From an uncultured Lachnospiraceae bacterium (GTDB lineage Bacteria > Bacillota > Clostridia > Lachnospirales > Lachnospiraceae): a stretch of DNA of 13,334 bases. Under the pieces are notes generated by a model. It was not told where the DNA came from, did no database searches, and worked only from the letters and a program-made list of their open reading frames with translations. A program made the translations under genes and the position numbers. Location: NCBI GenBank assembly GCA_910584205.1, contig CAJUAA010000060.1, positions 1 through 13,334 on the forward strand. Reading direction: 5' to 3'. Positions 1 through 7,393 of the stretch are shown here, piece after piece (the first letter of the stretch is position 1; the number at the start of each line of letters is the position of its first letter).

Positions 1-221
1 ATCCTGCTTGTATGCCCGTAAATCAAGGCTTTTTTGAGATAATCAACCATTTTAAAAATAAAATATTCTGAAGAGTCATCTGAATTCTCTGGTAATATTT
101 CATTACACGGAATAGATACTTCATTATTGTTATTTCCAGGTGCAGCAAATGCAGTTAGATTTGTCATCAAAGTTACAGACACAATCAATAGCAACACTAA
201 AAATTTTCTTTTAATTTTCAT
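1..221 (-). CDS. Secreted small protein, N-terminal part (3' end outside window)
   Basis: The reading frame begins with ATG at 221 and stays open for 73 codons to the window edge, so the C-terminus is missing. The product starts MKIKRKFLVLLLIVSVTLM and continues to an Ala-rich TAFAAP segment. This is a textbook signal peptide: a basic N-region, a hydrophobic core, and signal peptidase I cleavage probably after AFA at about residue 27. The mature part is polar (NNNNE) with no domain I recognise. AAGGAG lies 8 bases before the ATG, which decides the start. It lies 30 bp after the anti-sigma gene on the same strand, so it is probably the third gene of the sigma-factor operon and may be an envelope protein under its control. 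That last point is inference. Confidence 0.75.
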   Translation of the reverse strand, partial: MKIKRKFLVLLLIVSVTLMTNLTAFAAPGNNNNEVSIPCNEILPENSDDSSEYFIFKMVDYLKKALIYGHTSR

Positions 222-251
222 CGTACATTCTCCTTAAATATTAAAACCTGT

Positions 252-1286
252 TCACTGCATATCAATTGTTACATTTAAAACCGCATGTTCCTGAACCTCC
301 TTTTTCAAATCCTGTCGAGCTTTTACAAGGTCCAGCTCCGAATGATCGGCAACAAAAAGTTCCAGTCTGCTGCCAACCCATTTTCGTGGAATCCTTGTCA
401 CGCCTCCGGTCGCTCCGTAGCATCCCTGGATTCCCACATCGCCTTCCCGAAGATCACTGAACGCATAAACACCGTAATCCAGTGTATCTCCGTAAATATC
501 CGGGCAGGAACTGTATACGGTAATCATAACAGGAGAAATGACCACCTGATCGATTGTATGCCCTTCAGCTTCTGCATCCGGATAGACAATCTTCCTGTCT
601 TTTGTGTTTGTCTCCACAGGAACGCAGAATTCCCAATACCCGCTGATTGGAATCTCCAGTTCCGGAGGTGAAGTCAGCAGTTGAATCTCCATGATCGATA
701 CTTTCAGATCAAAAGATCCTGGAAACTCCTTTCCATCCAGCGATAAGGTTTCTGCTCCGGCAAATGTATACTGGTCAACAAATTCCCCCTCCAGACCGCT
801 GATTCCGCTGCTGTCCGGCAAAAAAACCTGATCTTCATAACAAATCTGCGCAATCATGGTATAATCCAGCTGATTGTCAGAATAACTCCTGTCTGTATAA
901 GCATCAAACGGCAGATCACTTACAATTTCATAGGCAATGTAAAGATTGAGTCCGTCACAGTAGCATTCCGACATGGTAACCGCAATTCCGTTGCTGTAAA
1001 CTTTTTCACCTGTTTCCGTGGCATAAGAACTGTATTCTCCGGAAACATCGAGCGCTTCCTGAATATATGCAAAAATACGCCCCGCCAGAGGAAGATTTCG
1101 TGCAAAAACCGGGTCTGCCACACAAACTGCAAGCGGCACGATCAAAATCACGAATGTTGCGGCTGTACAGAAAAACAGTTTCCATCTTCTCTTCTTATCT
1201 TTTACCGTATCACTGTATTGGGGAAATGATTCCAGAATATACCGATCATCAATTTCACTTAACAGCTTTGCTGCATTGATATTCAT
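252..1286 (-). CDS. DUF4179-type membrane anti-sigma factor
   Basis: A 344-residue protein with a cytoplasmic N-terminus of about 35 residues, one membrane segment (about 36-58, FFCTAATFVILIVPLAVCV) and a large outer domain. Just after the membrane segment, DPVFARNLPLAGRIFAYIQ matches the conserved opening of the DUF4179 family, which in Firmicutes is regularly encoded after ECF sigma factors. The expected role is to hold the sigma factor inactive at the membrane until a surface signal arrives; the signal cannot be told from sequence. No zinc-binding anti-sigma motif is seen in the N-terminus. The start is fixed by AAAGGAGT four bases upstream. It overlaps the sigma gene by 32 bp, which implies translational coupling. 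Family assignment is good; regulatory function is inferred from the family and the pairing. Confidence 0.85.
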   Translation of the reverse strand: MNINAAKLLSEIDDRYILESFPQYSDTVKDKKRRWKLFFCTAATFVILIVPLAVCVADPVFARNLPLAGRIFAYIQEALDVSGEYSSYATETGEKVYSNGIAVTMSECYCDGLNLYIAYEIVSDLPFDAYTDRSYSDNQLDYTMIAQICYEDQVFLPDSSGISGLEGEFVDQYTFAGAETLSLDGKEFPGSFDLKVSIMEIQLLTSPPELEIPISGYWEFCVPVETNTKDRKIVYPDAEAEGHTIDQVVISPVMITVYSSCPDIYGDTLDYGVYAFSDLREGDVGIQGCYGATGGVTRIPRKWVGSRLELFVADHSELDLVKARQDLKKEVQEHAVLNVTIDMQ

Positions 1287-1833
1287 AGTAACTCCTTTCC
1301 ATAAACATTTTCAGTTTCTTTCTCGTCCGGAACAGCATAGACTCCACTTTACTCTGGCTCATTCCGCATTCTGCCATGATCTCTTTCACAGGCAGAAAAT
1401 GCCAGTAACGCAGCAGAAATACTTTTCGCGCCTCTGCGGAAAGGTCCTCCAGAAACCCATTCAGACTTTCGATCATCTGTCTTTTTGCAAGTTCGTCAAC
1501 AAAATCAATCTGACTGGCAAAATAATCGTTCAATTCTTCATACGGAATACATTGATCAATATCTCTTTTGGCTGCATGTAGATACTCATACCTTTTGATC
1601 GCCAGATTTCGCGCAATCTTCATGACATATGCCTTTAGATGCAGCGGGAGCTGAGGAGGGATCATGTTCCAGCATCCAAGATACGTATCATTCTCACATT
1701 CTTCCGCGTCAGATCTGTTATGCAGTATTTTGGCCGTCAAACCAAGGATCATGCGGCTGTACTTGTTCTGCGTTTCAACAATGGCATGTTCTGAACGTTT
1801 TACATAAAGCTCTATGATTTTCTTATCTTCCAT
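1255..1833 (-). CDS. ECF-type RNA polymerase sigma factor (sigma-70 family)
   Basis: A 192-residue protein with the two-domain plan of ECF sigma factors. Region 2 covers about residues 8-82, with SDAEECENDTYLGCW as the core-binding helix and YVMKIARNLAIKRYEY at its end. A linker follows, then region 4 at about 125-180, with a helix-turn-helix (VKEIMAECGMSQSKVES) followed by MLFRTRKKL. Length is normal for the family. It would direct RNA polymerase to a small regulon, probably including its own operon. AAGGAGG six bases before ATG 1833 supports the start. The adjacent DUF4179 gene overlaps its end and is the likely cognate anti-sigma factor. I could not assign an ECF group or its target promoter. 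Confidence 0.9.
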   Translation of the reverse strand: MEDKKIIELYVKRSEHAIVETQNKYSRMILGLTAKILHNRSDAEECENDTYLGCWNMIPPQLPLHLKAYVMKIARNLAIKRYEYLHAAKRDIDQCIPYEELNDYFASQIDFVDELAKRQMIESLNGFLEDLSAEARKVFLLRYWHFLPVKEIMAECGMSQSKVESMLFRTRKKLKMFMERSYYEYQCSKAVK

Positions 1834-1862
1834 GTTTCCCTCCTTACCTGTTTAGTACGTTT

Positions 1863-1892
1863 TTCATACCCTTATCTTGCATAATTTGTGAA
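1863..1892 (-). promoter_or_regulatory. Candidate promoter of the sigma/anti-sigma operon
   Basis: On the minus strand TTCACA (1887-1892; five of six to TTGACA) is separated by 18 bases from TATGAA (1863-1868; four of six to TATAAT). It lies 30 bases before the sigma start codon. The stretch is AT-rich and no better candidate occurs in the 116 bp gap. ECF sigma operons are often autoregulated from a different promoter type. I saw no clear ECF-type -35/-10 pair here. Confidence 0.4.
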
Positions 1893-1900
1893 AATATTTA

Positions 1901-1928
1901 AAAAAAGAACCAGTCTCTTACGACTGGC
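1901..1928 (-). terminator. Rho-independent terminator of the GDP-fucose operon
   Basis: On the minus strand CCAGTC (1922-1927) and GACTGG (1910-1915) form a perfect 6 bp stem with a 6-base loop, followed by TTCTTTTTT (1901-1909). It begins 22 bases beyond the manA stop codon, so it ends the gmd-fcl-manC-manA transcript before the sigma-factor operon. Confidence 0.8.
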
Positions 1929-1949
1929 CCTTTCACATATGCCGTTTTC

Positions 1950-2957
1950 CTAGCAGCTCACCTTCAGAAACTGCGCCTTTCCATGAAGCTTCAGCGGAAT
2001 GGAATCCGCCGGTACGAAGATACAGTCCCCTTTGAAAAAATGAAGCATCTCCCCCGCCCCGAACATGGTGCCGCACCCGCCGATGCACAGAAGCACCTGG
2101 AAGGAATTGCTGTCTGTCTGGAAATCCGCCATCTCCCGGCAGCGCTCGGTATTGATAAGCTGGCGCTCTACCTGAAAATATTTACAGCGGCACAGAAGCT
2201 CCGTGGCACAGCCCTTCCGGTACTTCAGTACCCGCATGGGCTGTCTGGGCGTTCTGCTCCCTTTCCTGCCGGCAACCTCCAGCGCCTGAGCGAGGTGCAG
2301 CTCTCTGGGGCGCCCGTTTTTATCCACCCGGCCGTAATCATACATACGGTAGGTCAGATTGGAACTCTCCTGAATCTCCGCAACCAGCGTGCCCGCGCCG
2401 ATGGCGTGGACCGTCCCGGGCTCAATGTAGAACAGATCATCTTTCTGCACCTTCACCTTCTGGAGATACCGCTCCACAGTCCCGTCCTCCAGGCTCTTTT
2501 TCAGCTTCTCTCTGCTGATGTCATGATAGAAACCATATACCAGCTTCGCATCTTTCGCCGCGTCCAGCACATACCACATCTCGGTTTTGCCCAGTGAACC
2601 GTGTTCATGCTCTCTGGCGTACTCGTCATCCGGATGCACCTGTACAGACAGATCCTTTCTGGCATCGATGAACTTAATCAGGATCGGAAGCCCGCCGTCG
2701 GTCTTCGGATGGGTTCCCATGTATTCCGGATGCCTGTTCAGAACCTCCGACAGCAGCCGGCCCTCATACACTCCGCTGGCTACGATACTGGGGCCGTCCG
2801 GATGGGTGGAACACTCCCAGGTCTCCGCCAGCGGCGTCAGATCCATGTCCTTGGAAAAATCATCCTTCAGGCGGCTTCCGCCCCACAGATAGTCCTTCCC
2901 TGCCGGCTTTAAGAGAAATGGGCGGGCGCTGGACGGTTCTTCACTGTTCCAGCTCAT
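1950..2957 (-). CDS. manA: Mannose-6-phosphate isomerase, class I
   Basis: Converts fructose-6-phosphate and mannose-6-phosphate, feeding mannose units into GDP-mannose and GDP-fucose. With ATG 2957 the protein has 335 residues, close to the Bacillus-type family (about 315). Zinc ligands are visible: SVQVHPDD (Q106, H108), GKTEMWYV (E126) and PGTVHAIGAG (H184). The substrate-site arginine lies in LTYRMYDYGR (about 204). The LLKPAGKDYLWGG opening is typical. The frame stays open to an ATG at 3005, but that would add 16 atypical residues inside manC. Start 2957 gives a normal N-terminus and overlaps manC by 17 bp. Its ribosome site is weak, so coupling to manC translation is likely. Last gene of the operon, followed by a terminator. 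Confidence 0.9.
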   Translation of the reverse strand: MSWNSEEPSSARPFLLKPAGKDYLWGGSRLKDDFSKDMDLTPLAETWECSTHPDGPSIVASGVYEGRLLSEVLNRHPEYMGTHPKTDGGLPILIKFIDARKDLSVQVHPDDEYAREHEHGSLGKTEMWYVLDAAKDAKLVYGFYHDISREKLKKSLEDGTVERYLQKVKVQKDDLFYIEPGTVHAIGAGTLVAEIQESSNLTYRMYDYGRVDKNGRPRELHLAQALEVAGRKGSRTPRQPMRVLKYRKGCATELLCRCKYFQVERQLINTERCREMADFQTDSNSFQVLLCIGGCGTMFGAGEMLHFFKGDCIFVPADSIPLKLHGKAQFLKVSC

Positions 2958-4257
2958 ATTTCTTCTTGTCATGGACGCTGATCTCCCTGCCCAGCTGCAC
3001 CTCAATGACCTTCAGCTCCGTGTCCGCAATCAGTGTATGGCGGCAGCCCGCCTGCATGGTTACCACGTCTCCCGCCTGTACCGGCTGCTCCATGCCGTCC
3101 ACAATGCTGCGTCCTTTTCCGGAAATTACGTTCCAGACCTCGTCCCGCCTTTCATGGCTGTGGTAGTTCATCTGATGTCCGGCGTTCAGCGTCACCTTGA
3201 TGGTCATGCTCTCATCCTCCACATCCAGCACCCGGAAGCTGCCCCAGGATTTTTCCGCAAACATGATCTGCTGATCGATCCGGTCCACGTAGGGCTTGAT
3301 GTAGCTGGACTGCTCTTTGTCAGACACCAGAATGCCCTCCGGGCTGGCAGAGACCACCACGTCCTTTAAGCCCATGCAGAGCACCGGCACATCCAGTTCG
3401 TTGATCACATGGACATTTTCACATTGGTCGTTCAGAATCGCCTCGCCGATGGACGCTTCCTCCATGGCCTCCGTCAGCGTGTTCCAGGTGCCCAGATCCT
3501 TCCATTCCCCGGCAAAACGCATGACCTGAATATTGTTTTCTTTCTCCACCACCGCATAGTCAAAGCTGATCTTCTCAAGCGTCTCATATTTTCCAAAAAG
3601 ATCCTGATAATCGGTAAAATCCAGAAGTTCATGGGCCTTGTTCAGCACATAACTCAACCTATAGGCGAAAACGCCGCCGTTCCACAGGGCGCCTTTTTGG
3701 ATGTACTCTTCCGCCGTCTTTACATCCGGTTTTTCTTTAAAAGTGGACACCCGGCTCACCTGCCCCTTGTCCGCCGGAATGATATAACCGTATTTTTCAC
3801 TGGGATAGGTGGGCTCGATGCCCATAAGCACCAGGTTGGCGTCTCCGGTCTGTGCAAGACTGCCCAGCTCCTTCAGCGCGGCAAAATAGTCCTCGTTTAC
3901 ATAGGGGTCCACCGGACAGACCACCACCGATTCCTCCTCCGGAATCCCCTGCACATCATGAAGATACGCCGTGGCCAGCGCAATGGCCGGAAAGGTGTCT
4001 CTTCTGCACGGCTCGATGGAAATGCCCACATCCTCTCCCAGCTGGTTGTGAATCGCAGATACCTGGGTCTTTGAAGTGGCAATGGTCACCGTGGCGTCCG
4101 CATCCACCTTCCGGATCTGGCTGTACACCCGCTGGACCATGGATTCGTAATCTCCTTCCGGAGTCTTGAAAATTTTAATGAACTGTTTGGAACGGATATC
4201 GTTGGAAAGGGGCCAGAGCCGCTTTCCGGAGCCGCCCGATAAAAGTACGATATTCAC
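2941..4257 (-). CDS. manC: Mannose-1-phosphate guanylyltransferase with C-terminal cupin domain
   Basis: Makes GDP-mannose from mannose-1-phosphate and GTP, the precursor used by Gmd. The 438-residue protein opens with the nucleotidyltransferase signature LLSGGSGKRLWPLSND (about 5-20). It has a sugar-binding FKEKP (about 173-177) and WNGGVF (192-197), and ends in a cupin domain (about 325-430) with NYHSHERRDEVWNVISGKG. The cupin in ManC/AlgA-type enzymes is often linked to phosphomannose isomerase activity, but a separate manA follows here. The start is GTG at 4257, preceded by GAGGTGATCC, a long match to the 16S anti-SD. Only 4 bases separate it from the fcl stop. Two usual motifs differ: EPCRRDTFPAIAL stands where the EPxGRNTAPA type is common, and CPVDPY where an SDH type is common. 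Confidence 0.88.
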   Translation of the reverse strand: MNIVLLSGGSGKRLWPLSNDIRSKQFIKIFKTPEGDYESMVQRVYSQIRKVDADATVTIATSKTQVSAIHNQLGEDVGISIEPCRRDTFPAIALATAYLHDVQGIPEEESVVVCPVDPYVNEDYFAALKELGSLAQTGDANLVLMGIEPTYPSEKYGYIIPADKGQVSRVSTFKEKPDVKTAEEYIQKGALWNGGVFAYRLSYVLNKAHELLDFTDYQDLFGKYETLEKISFDYAVVEKENNIQVMRFAGEWKDLGTWNTLTEAMEEASIGEAILNDQCENVHVINELDVPVLCMGLKDVVVSASPEGILVSDKEQSSYIKPYVDRIDQQIMFAEKSWGSFRVLDVEDESMTIKVTLNAGHQMNYHSHERRDEVWNVISGKGRSIVDGMEQPVQAGDVVTMQAGCRHTLIADTELKVIEVQLGREISVHDKKKYELEQ

Positions 4258-4261
4258 GGGA

Positions 4262-5206
4262 TCACCTCTCTGCTCTCATGGGATTGTTTAAAAAATCTTC
4301 ATAGGACAGGCGGATGCCGTCCCGAAGCTCTGTCTGATAGGTCCAGCCAAGAGCCGCGCTCTTGGACACATCCAGAAGCTTTCTGGGCGTCCCGTTGGGT
4401 TTTGACGGATCCCAGCGGATCTCCCCGGTATATCCGATCACGTCCGCCACCAGCTCCGTCAGCGCCTTGATGGTCAGCTCCTTGCCCGTTCCTGCATTCA
4501 CCGTCTCGTTGCCGCTGTAGTTGTTCATCAAAAACACGCAGAGGTTCGCCAGATCGTCCACATACAGGAACTCCCGCAACGGGCTGCCATCTCCCCAGCA
4601 GGTCACATAGGGAAGGTTCTGTTCCTTCGCCTCGTGGAACCGGCGGATCAGCGCCGGAAGCACATGGCTGTGGGTCGGATGATAATTGTCATTGGGGCCG
4701 TACAGATTGGTCGGCATGACCGAGATGTAATCGGTCCCGTACTGCCGGTTCAGAAACTCGCAGTACTTCAGCCCTGAGATTTTCGCCAGCGCATAGGCCT
4801 CATTGGTCTTCTCAAGCTCCGAGGTCAGAAGGCAGCTCTCCTTCATGGGCTGGGGCGCCATCCTGGGATATATACAGGAAGACCCCAGAAACTCCAGCTT
4901 TTTGCAGCCGTTCTGCCATGCGGAATGGATCACATTCATCTCCAGAATCATGTTGTCATACATAAAATCCGCCAGCGCGCTCTCATTTGCCACAATGCCG
5001 CCTACCTTCGCCGCCGCCAGAAATACATATTCCGGCTTTTCCTGCGCAAAAAAGGCTTCCACCTCATCCTGCCGGCACAGATTCAGTTCTTTATGGGTCC
5101 TGGTAATGATGTTTTCATATCCCTGCCTCTGAAGTTCTCTCACAATCGCAGAGCCTACCATTCCCCGGTGGCCTGCCACATAGATTTTCGCGTCTTTTTC
5201 CATCAT
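4262..5206 (-). CDS. fcl: GDP-L-fucose synthase (GDP-4-keto-6-deoxymannose 3,5-epimerase-4-reductase)
   Basis: Performs the last two steps to GDP-L-fucose, with NADPH as reductant, in the cytoplasm. The protein has 314 residues, typical for Fcl/WcaG. It has the nucleotide-binding AGHRGMVGSAI (11-21), nearly identical to the E. coli segment from memory. The catalytic set is also visible: FLGSSCIYP (Ser109, Cys111), EAYALAKISG (Tyr138, Lys142) and a His in THSHVLPALIRRF. All residues needed for both epimerisation and reduction appear present. Two ATGs in tandem (5206 and 5203) could serve. The upstream ribosome site is poor for both, and the gene starts 5 bases after the gmd stop, so coupling to gmd is likely. 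Confidence 0.93.
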   Translation of the reverse strand: MMEKDAKIYVAGHRGMVGSAIVRELQRQGYENIITRTHKELNLCRQDEVEAFFAQEKPEYVFLAAAKVGGIVANESALADFMYDNMILEMNVIHSAWQNGCKKLEFLGSSCIYPRMAPQPMKESCLLTSELEKTNEAYALAKISGLKYCEFLNRQYGTDYISVMPTNLYGPNDNYHPTHSHVLPALIRRFHEAKEQNLPYVTCWGDGSPLREFLYVDDLANLCVFLMNNYSGNETVNAGTGKELTIKALTELVADVIGYTGEIRWDPSKPNGTPRKLLDVSKSAALGWTYQTELRDGIRLSYEDFLNNPMRAER

Positions 5207-5211
5207 TTTCT

Positions 5212-6273
5212 TTATACCCCCTGCTGTGCTGCCTTCACAGCTGCTTCTTTTCTGGCCAGTTCCCGGTCATGCTCCGCCATGATCCTCACCAGTTCCTCGT
5301 AACTGGTTTTCTGCGGGTTCCATCCAAGGACTGTCTTCGCCTTCGTGGGGTCTCCCCACAGGTTGTCCACATCCGTCGGGCGGAACCATTCCGGATTGAC
5401 GCACACCAGCATTTTTCCGGTCTTCACATCATACCCCTTCTCTTCCAGCCCCTCTCCTTCAAAACAAAGCTCGATGCCGTTGGCCGCGAACGCCTTCTGT
5501 GTAAAATCCCTCACCGTATGCTGCTCGCCCGTGGCAATGACAAAATCCTCCGGCGTATCATGCTGCAGAATCAGCCACATGCACTCTACATAATCCTTTG
5601 CATATCCCCAGTCACGCAGGGAATCCAGATTTCCAAGCTCCAGATGGTCCTGAAGGCCCTCCGCAATCCGGCCGGATGCCAGCGTGATCTTCCGGGTCAC
5701 AAAATTTTCTCCCCGGCGCTCGGACTCATGGTTGAACAAAATCCCGTTTACCGCAAACATGCCGTAAGCTTCCCGGTATTCTTTCGTAATCCAGAAACCG
5801 TACTGCTTTGCCACCGCATAGGGACTGTATGGATGAAACGGCGTAGTCTCCTTCTGCGGAACCTCCTCCACCTTGCCGTACAGTTCGGAAGTGGATGCCT
5901 GGTAGACTTTTGTCTTCTTCGTCAGGCCCAAAATCCGCACCGCTTCCAGGATACGCAGGACGCCGATGGCGTCCACATCCCCGGAATATTCCGGTACGTC
6001 AAAGGACACCTGTACATGGGACTGGGCCGCCAGATTATAGATCTCGTCCGGCTGCACCAGACTGATAATGCGCATGAGGGAAGAGGAATCCGTCAAATCC
6101 CCGTCATGCAGCGTTATTTTGTGCTCCGCCAGCAGATGGTCGATTCTGGAAGTATTTGAGATGGAAGCCCGGCGGGTGATTCCGTGGACTTCATACCCCT
6201 TTTCCAGCAGAAATTCCGCCAGATAAGAACCATCCTGTCCTGTAATGCCTGTAATCAATGCTTTTTTTGCCAT
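5212..6273 (-). CDS. gmd: GDP-mannose 4,6-dehydratase
   Basis: Converts GDP-D-mannose to GDP-4-keto-6-deoxy-D-mannose, the committed step to GDP-L-fucose (also to GDP-rhamnose or perosamine in other organisms; fcl next door points to fucose). From ATG 6273 the protein has 353 residues, the usual length. It begins MAKKALITGITGQDGSYLAE with the Rossmann motif at 9-15. Next come NLAAQSHVQVSF (80-91), QASTSELYG (Thr128, Glu130) and PYAVAK (Tyr152, Lys156), the short-chain dehydrogenase catalytic set. GAGG lies 8 bases upstream of the start. The frame stays open upstream to 6531, but that extension covers the intergenic promoter region and is not family-like. First gene of the operon. Confidence 0.93.
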   Translation of the reverse strand: MAKKALITGITGQDGSYLAEFLLEKGYEVHGITRRASISNTSRIDHLLAEHKITLHDGDLTDSSSLMRIISLVQPDEIYNLAAQSHVQVSFDVPEYSGDVDAIGVLRILEAVRILGLTKKTKVYQASTSELYGKVEEVPQKETTPFHPYSPYAVAKQYGFWITKEYREAYGMFAVNGILFNHESERRGENFVTRKITLASGRIAEGLQDHLELGNLDSLRDWGYAKDYVECMWLILQHDTPEDFVIATGEQHTVRDFTQKAFAANGIELCFEGEGLEEKGYDVKTGKMLVCVNPEWFRPTDVDNLWGDPTKAKTVLGWNPQKTSYEELVRIMAEHDRELARKEAAVKAAQQGV

Positions 6274-6313
6274 ACACTGTTCCTCAACTTTCTTAATCTC
6301 TTTCTTAGACTCT

Positions 6314-6342
6314 TCTATACCAGTTTTCTCATTTTCTGTCAT
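6314..6342 (-). promoter_or_regulatory. Candidate promoter of the gmd-fcl-manC-manA operon
   Basis: On the minus strand ATGACA (6337-6342; five of six to TTGACA) is followed after exactly 17 bases by TATAGA (6314-6319), with TGG just before it giving an extended -10 (TGN). Transcription would start near 6307, leaving a leader of about 34 bases to the gmd ATG. No competing match of similar quality was found in the 217 bp divergent gap. Confidence 0.5.
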
Positions 6343-6344
6343 TC

Positions 6345-6387
6345 TAATAGAAAAAAAGAACATTTTTAATAGAGTATCTTGAATAGA
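6345..6387. promoter_or_regulatory. Direct repeats in the gmd/araC divergent region (possible regulator sites)
   Basis: TAATAGA occurs at 6345-6351 and again exactly 22 bases on at 6367-6373; GAATAGA follows at 6381-6387. Direct half-sites about two helical turns apart, just upstream of a promoter, are the usual layout for AraC-family activators. The divergent neighbour is such a regulator. The sequence is AT-rich, so chance repeats are possible. Confidence 0.3.
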
Positions 6388-6423
6388 ACCAGCATAATAT
6401 TGACTTTTTTGCACATTCTTATT

Positions 6424-6452
6424 TTGTAAAACCGTCCCGGTTCTGCTATAAT
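6424..6452 (+). promoter_or_regulatory. Promoter of the AraC/MerR-methyltransferase operon, with an inverted repeat in the spacer
   Basis: TTGTAA (6424-6429), a 17-base spacer and a perfect TATAAT (6447-6452), preceded by TGC as an extended -10. Transcription should start near 6459, 32 bases before the araC-type start codon. The spacer holds the perfect inverted repeat AACCG-TCC-CGGTT (6430-6442). A protein bound there would lie between the two promoter elements and repress. The promoter call is strong; the operator reading is inference. Confidence 0.75.
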
Positions 6453-6490
6453 GAAAGCAACAGCCCGTTATCGCAAGGAGGAACAACTGT

Positions 6491-7354
6491 ATGGACAGCA
6501 CATCCCTTTTCCATGGCAGTCTGGTGACCACCAGCCGGATCCTTTACACCCCCTCGGCATTTGCCAGGACCAGCCTGATCCATCTGCAGGAGACCGGCTT
6601 TCTCGAAGCCAGAAAACCGCATACCAGCCGCAGGAAAAACCTTGCCTCCTATCTGTTCTTTCAGGTCCTGTCCGGCCACGGCACGCTGGAATATATGGGC
6701 GAAACCTTTCCCCTGAATACCGGGGCCTGCGTCTTTCTCGACTGCCGCAGGCCCTATTCCCACTGCACCTCCCATGAGCTCTGGCAGCTGAAATGGGTTC
6801 ATTTTTACGGTCCCAACATGGGCAGCATCTATGAGAAATATACGGAACGGGGCGGACGGCCCTGTTTCCACCCTGCAGACCCTCTGCCCTATGGCAGGAT
6901 TCTGGACGCGCTCTACGAGACCGCCTCCTCGGAAGACCATGTACGGGACATGCGGATCTTCGAGACGCTGGCATCTTTGCTTACCCTTTTGATGGAGCAG
7001 AGCTGGAATCCGGAAAACCGCCGGCGCGTCACCGCTAAAAAACAGAACCTGCAGAACGTCAAAGACTATCTGGACCATCACTACATGGACCGGATCAATC
7101 TGGACGATCTTGCAGAGATATTTTATATCAACAAATTTTACCTGGCCCGCATTTTCAAGGAACAGTTCGGCGTCTCCATCAACAACTATCTGCTGCAGAT
7201 CCGCATCACCCATGCCAAACAGCTCCTTCGGTTCACGGACCGGACCGTGGAAGCCATCGGAAGAGAATGCGGCGTGGAGGACGCCAATTATTTTTCCCGG
7301 ATGTTCCGAAAGGTGGAGGGCATCTCTCCAGGTGAATTCCGCAGAATGTGGTAA
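6491..7354 (+). CDS. AraC-family transcriptional regulator (cupin sensor plus HTH)
   Basis: A 287-residue protein. The N-terminal half (about 15-150) has the AraC-type cupin sensor pattern: FFQVLSGHGTLEYMGETF, then LNTGACVFLDCRRPYSH and LWQLKWVHFYG. The C-terminal 100 residues carry two helix-turn-helix units. The first is INLDDLAEIFYINKFYLARIFKEQFG. The second is AIGRECGVEDANYFSRMFRKVEG, ending ISPGEFRRMW, the classic family signature. Such proteins usually sense a sugar or other small molecule and activate nearby genes. AAGGAGG nine bases upstream fixes the start. It is divergent from gmd and cotranscribed with the MerR-methyltransferase gene 39 bp downstream. Control of the GDP-fucose operon is plausible from position alone; the ligand is unknown. 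Confidence 0.9.
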   Translation: MDSTSLFHGSLVTTSRILYTPSAFARTSLIHLQETGFLEARKPHTSRRKNLASYLFFQVLSGHGTLEYMGETFPLNTGACVFLDCRRPYSHCTSHELWQLKWVHFYGPNMGSIYEKYTERGGRPCFHPADPLPYGRILDALYETASSEDHVRDMRIFETLASLLTLLMEQSWNPENRRRVTAKKQNLQNVKDYLDHHYMDRINLDDLAEIFYINKFYLARIFKEQFGVSINNYLLQIRITHAKQLLRFTDRTVEAIGRECGVEDANYFSRMFRKVEGISPGEFRRMW

Positions 7355-7393
7355 TATGTCACCAACGGAAACCATTCAGAAAGGAGACGAGCC

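Noticed and set aside
1834..1900. ECF-type autoregulated promoter before the sigma factor
   Set aside because: A -35 like TGAAA and a CGTAC string occur but too close together, and would place the -10 in the ribosome site.
2958..3005. Upstream ATG of manA at 3005
   Set aside because: It adds 16 residues lying inside manC with no family similarity; 2957 gives the usual start.
6274..6531. N-terminal extension of gmd to an ATG at 6531
   Set aside because: The extra 86 residues cover the divergent promoter region, look unlike the family, and the ATG at 6273 has a ribosome site and gives the normal Gmd N-terminus.
6446..7375. 309-codon open frame on the minus strand opposite the AraC gene
   Set aside because: It mirrors the coding bias of the real gene in GC-rich DNA, and its protein resembles no family.
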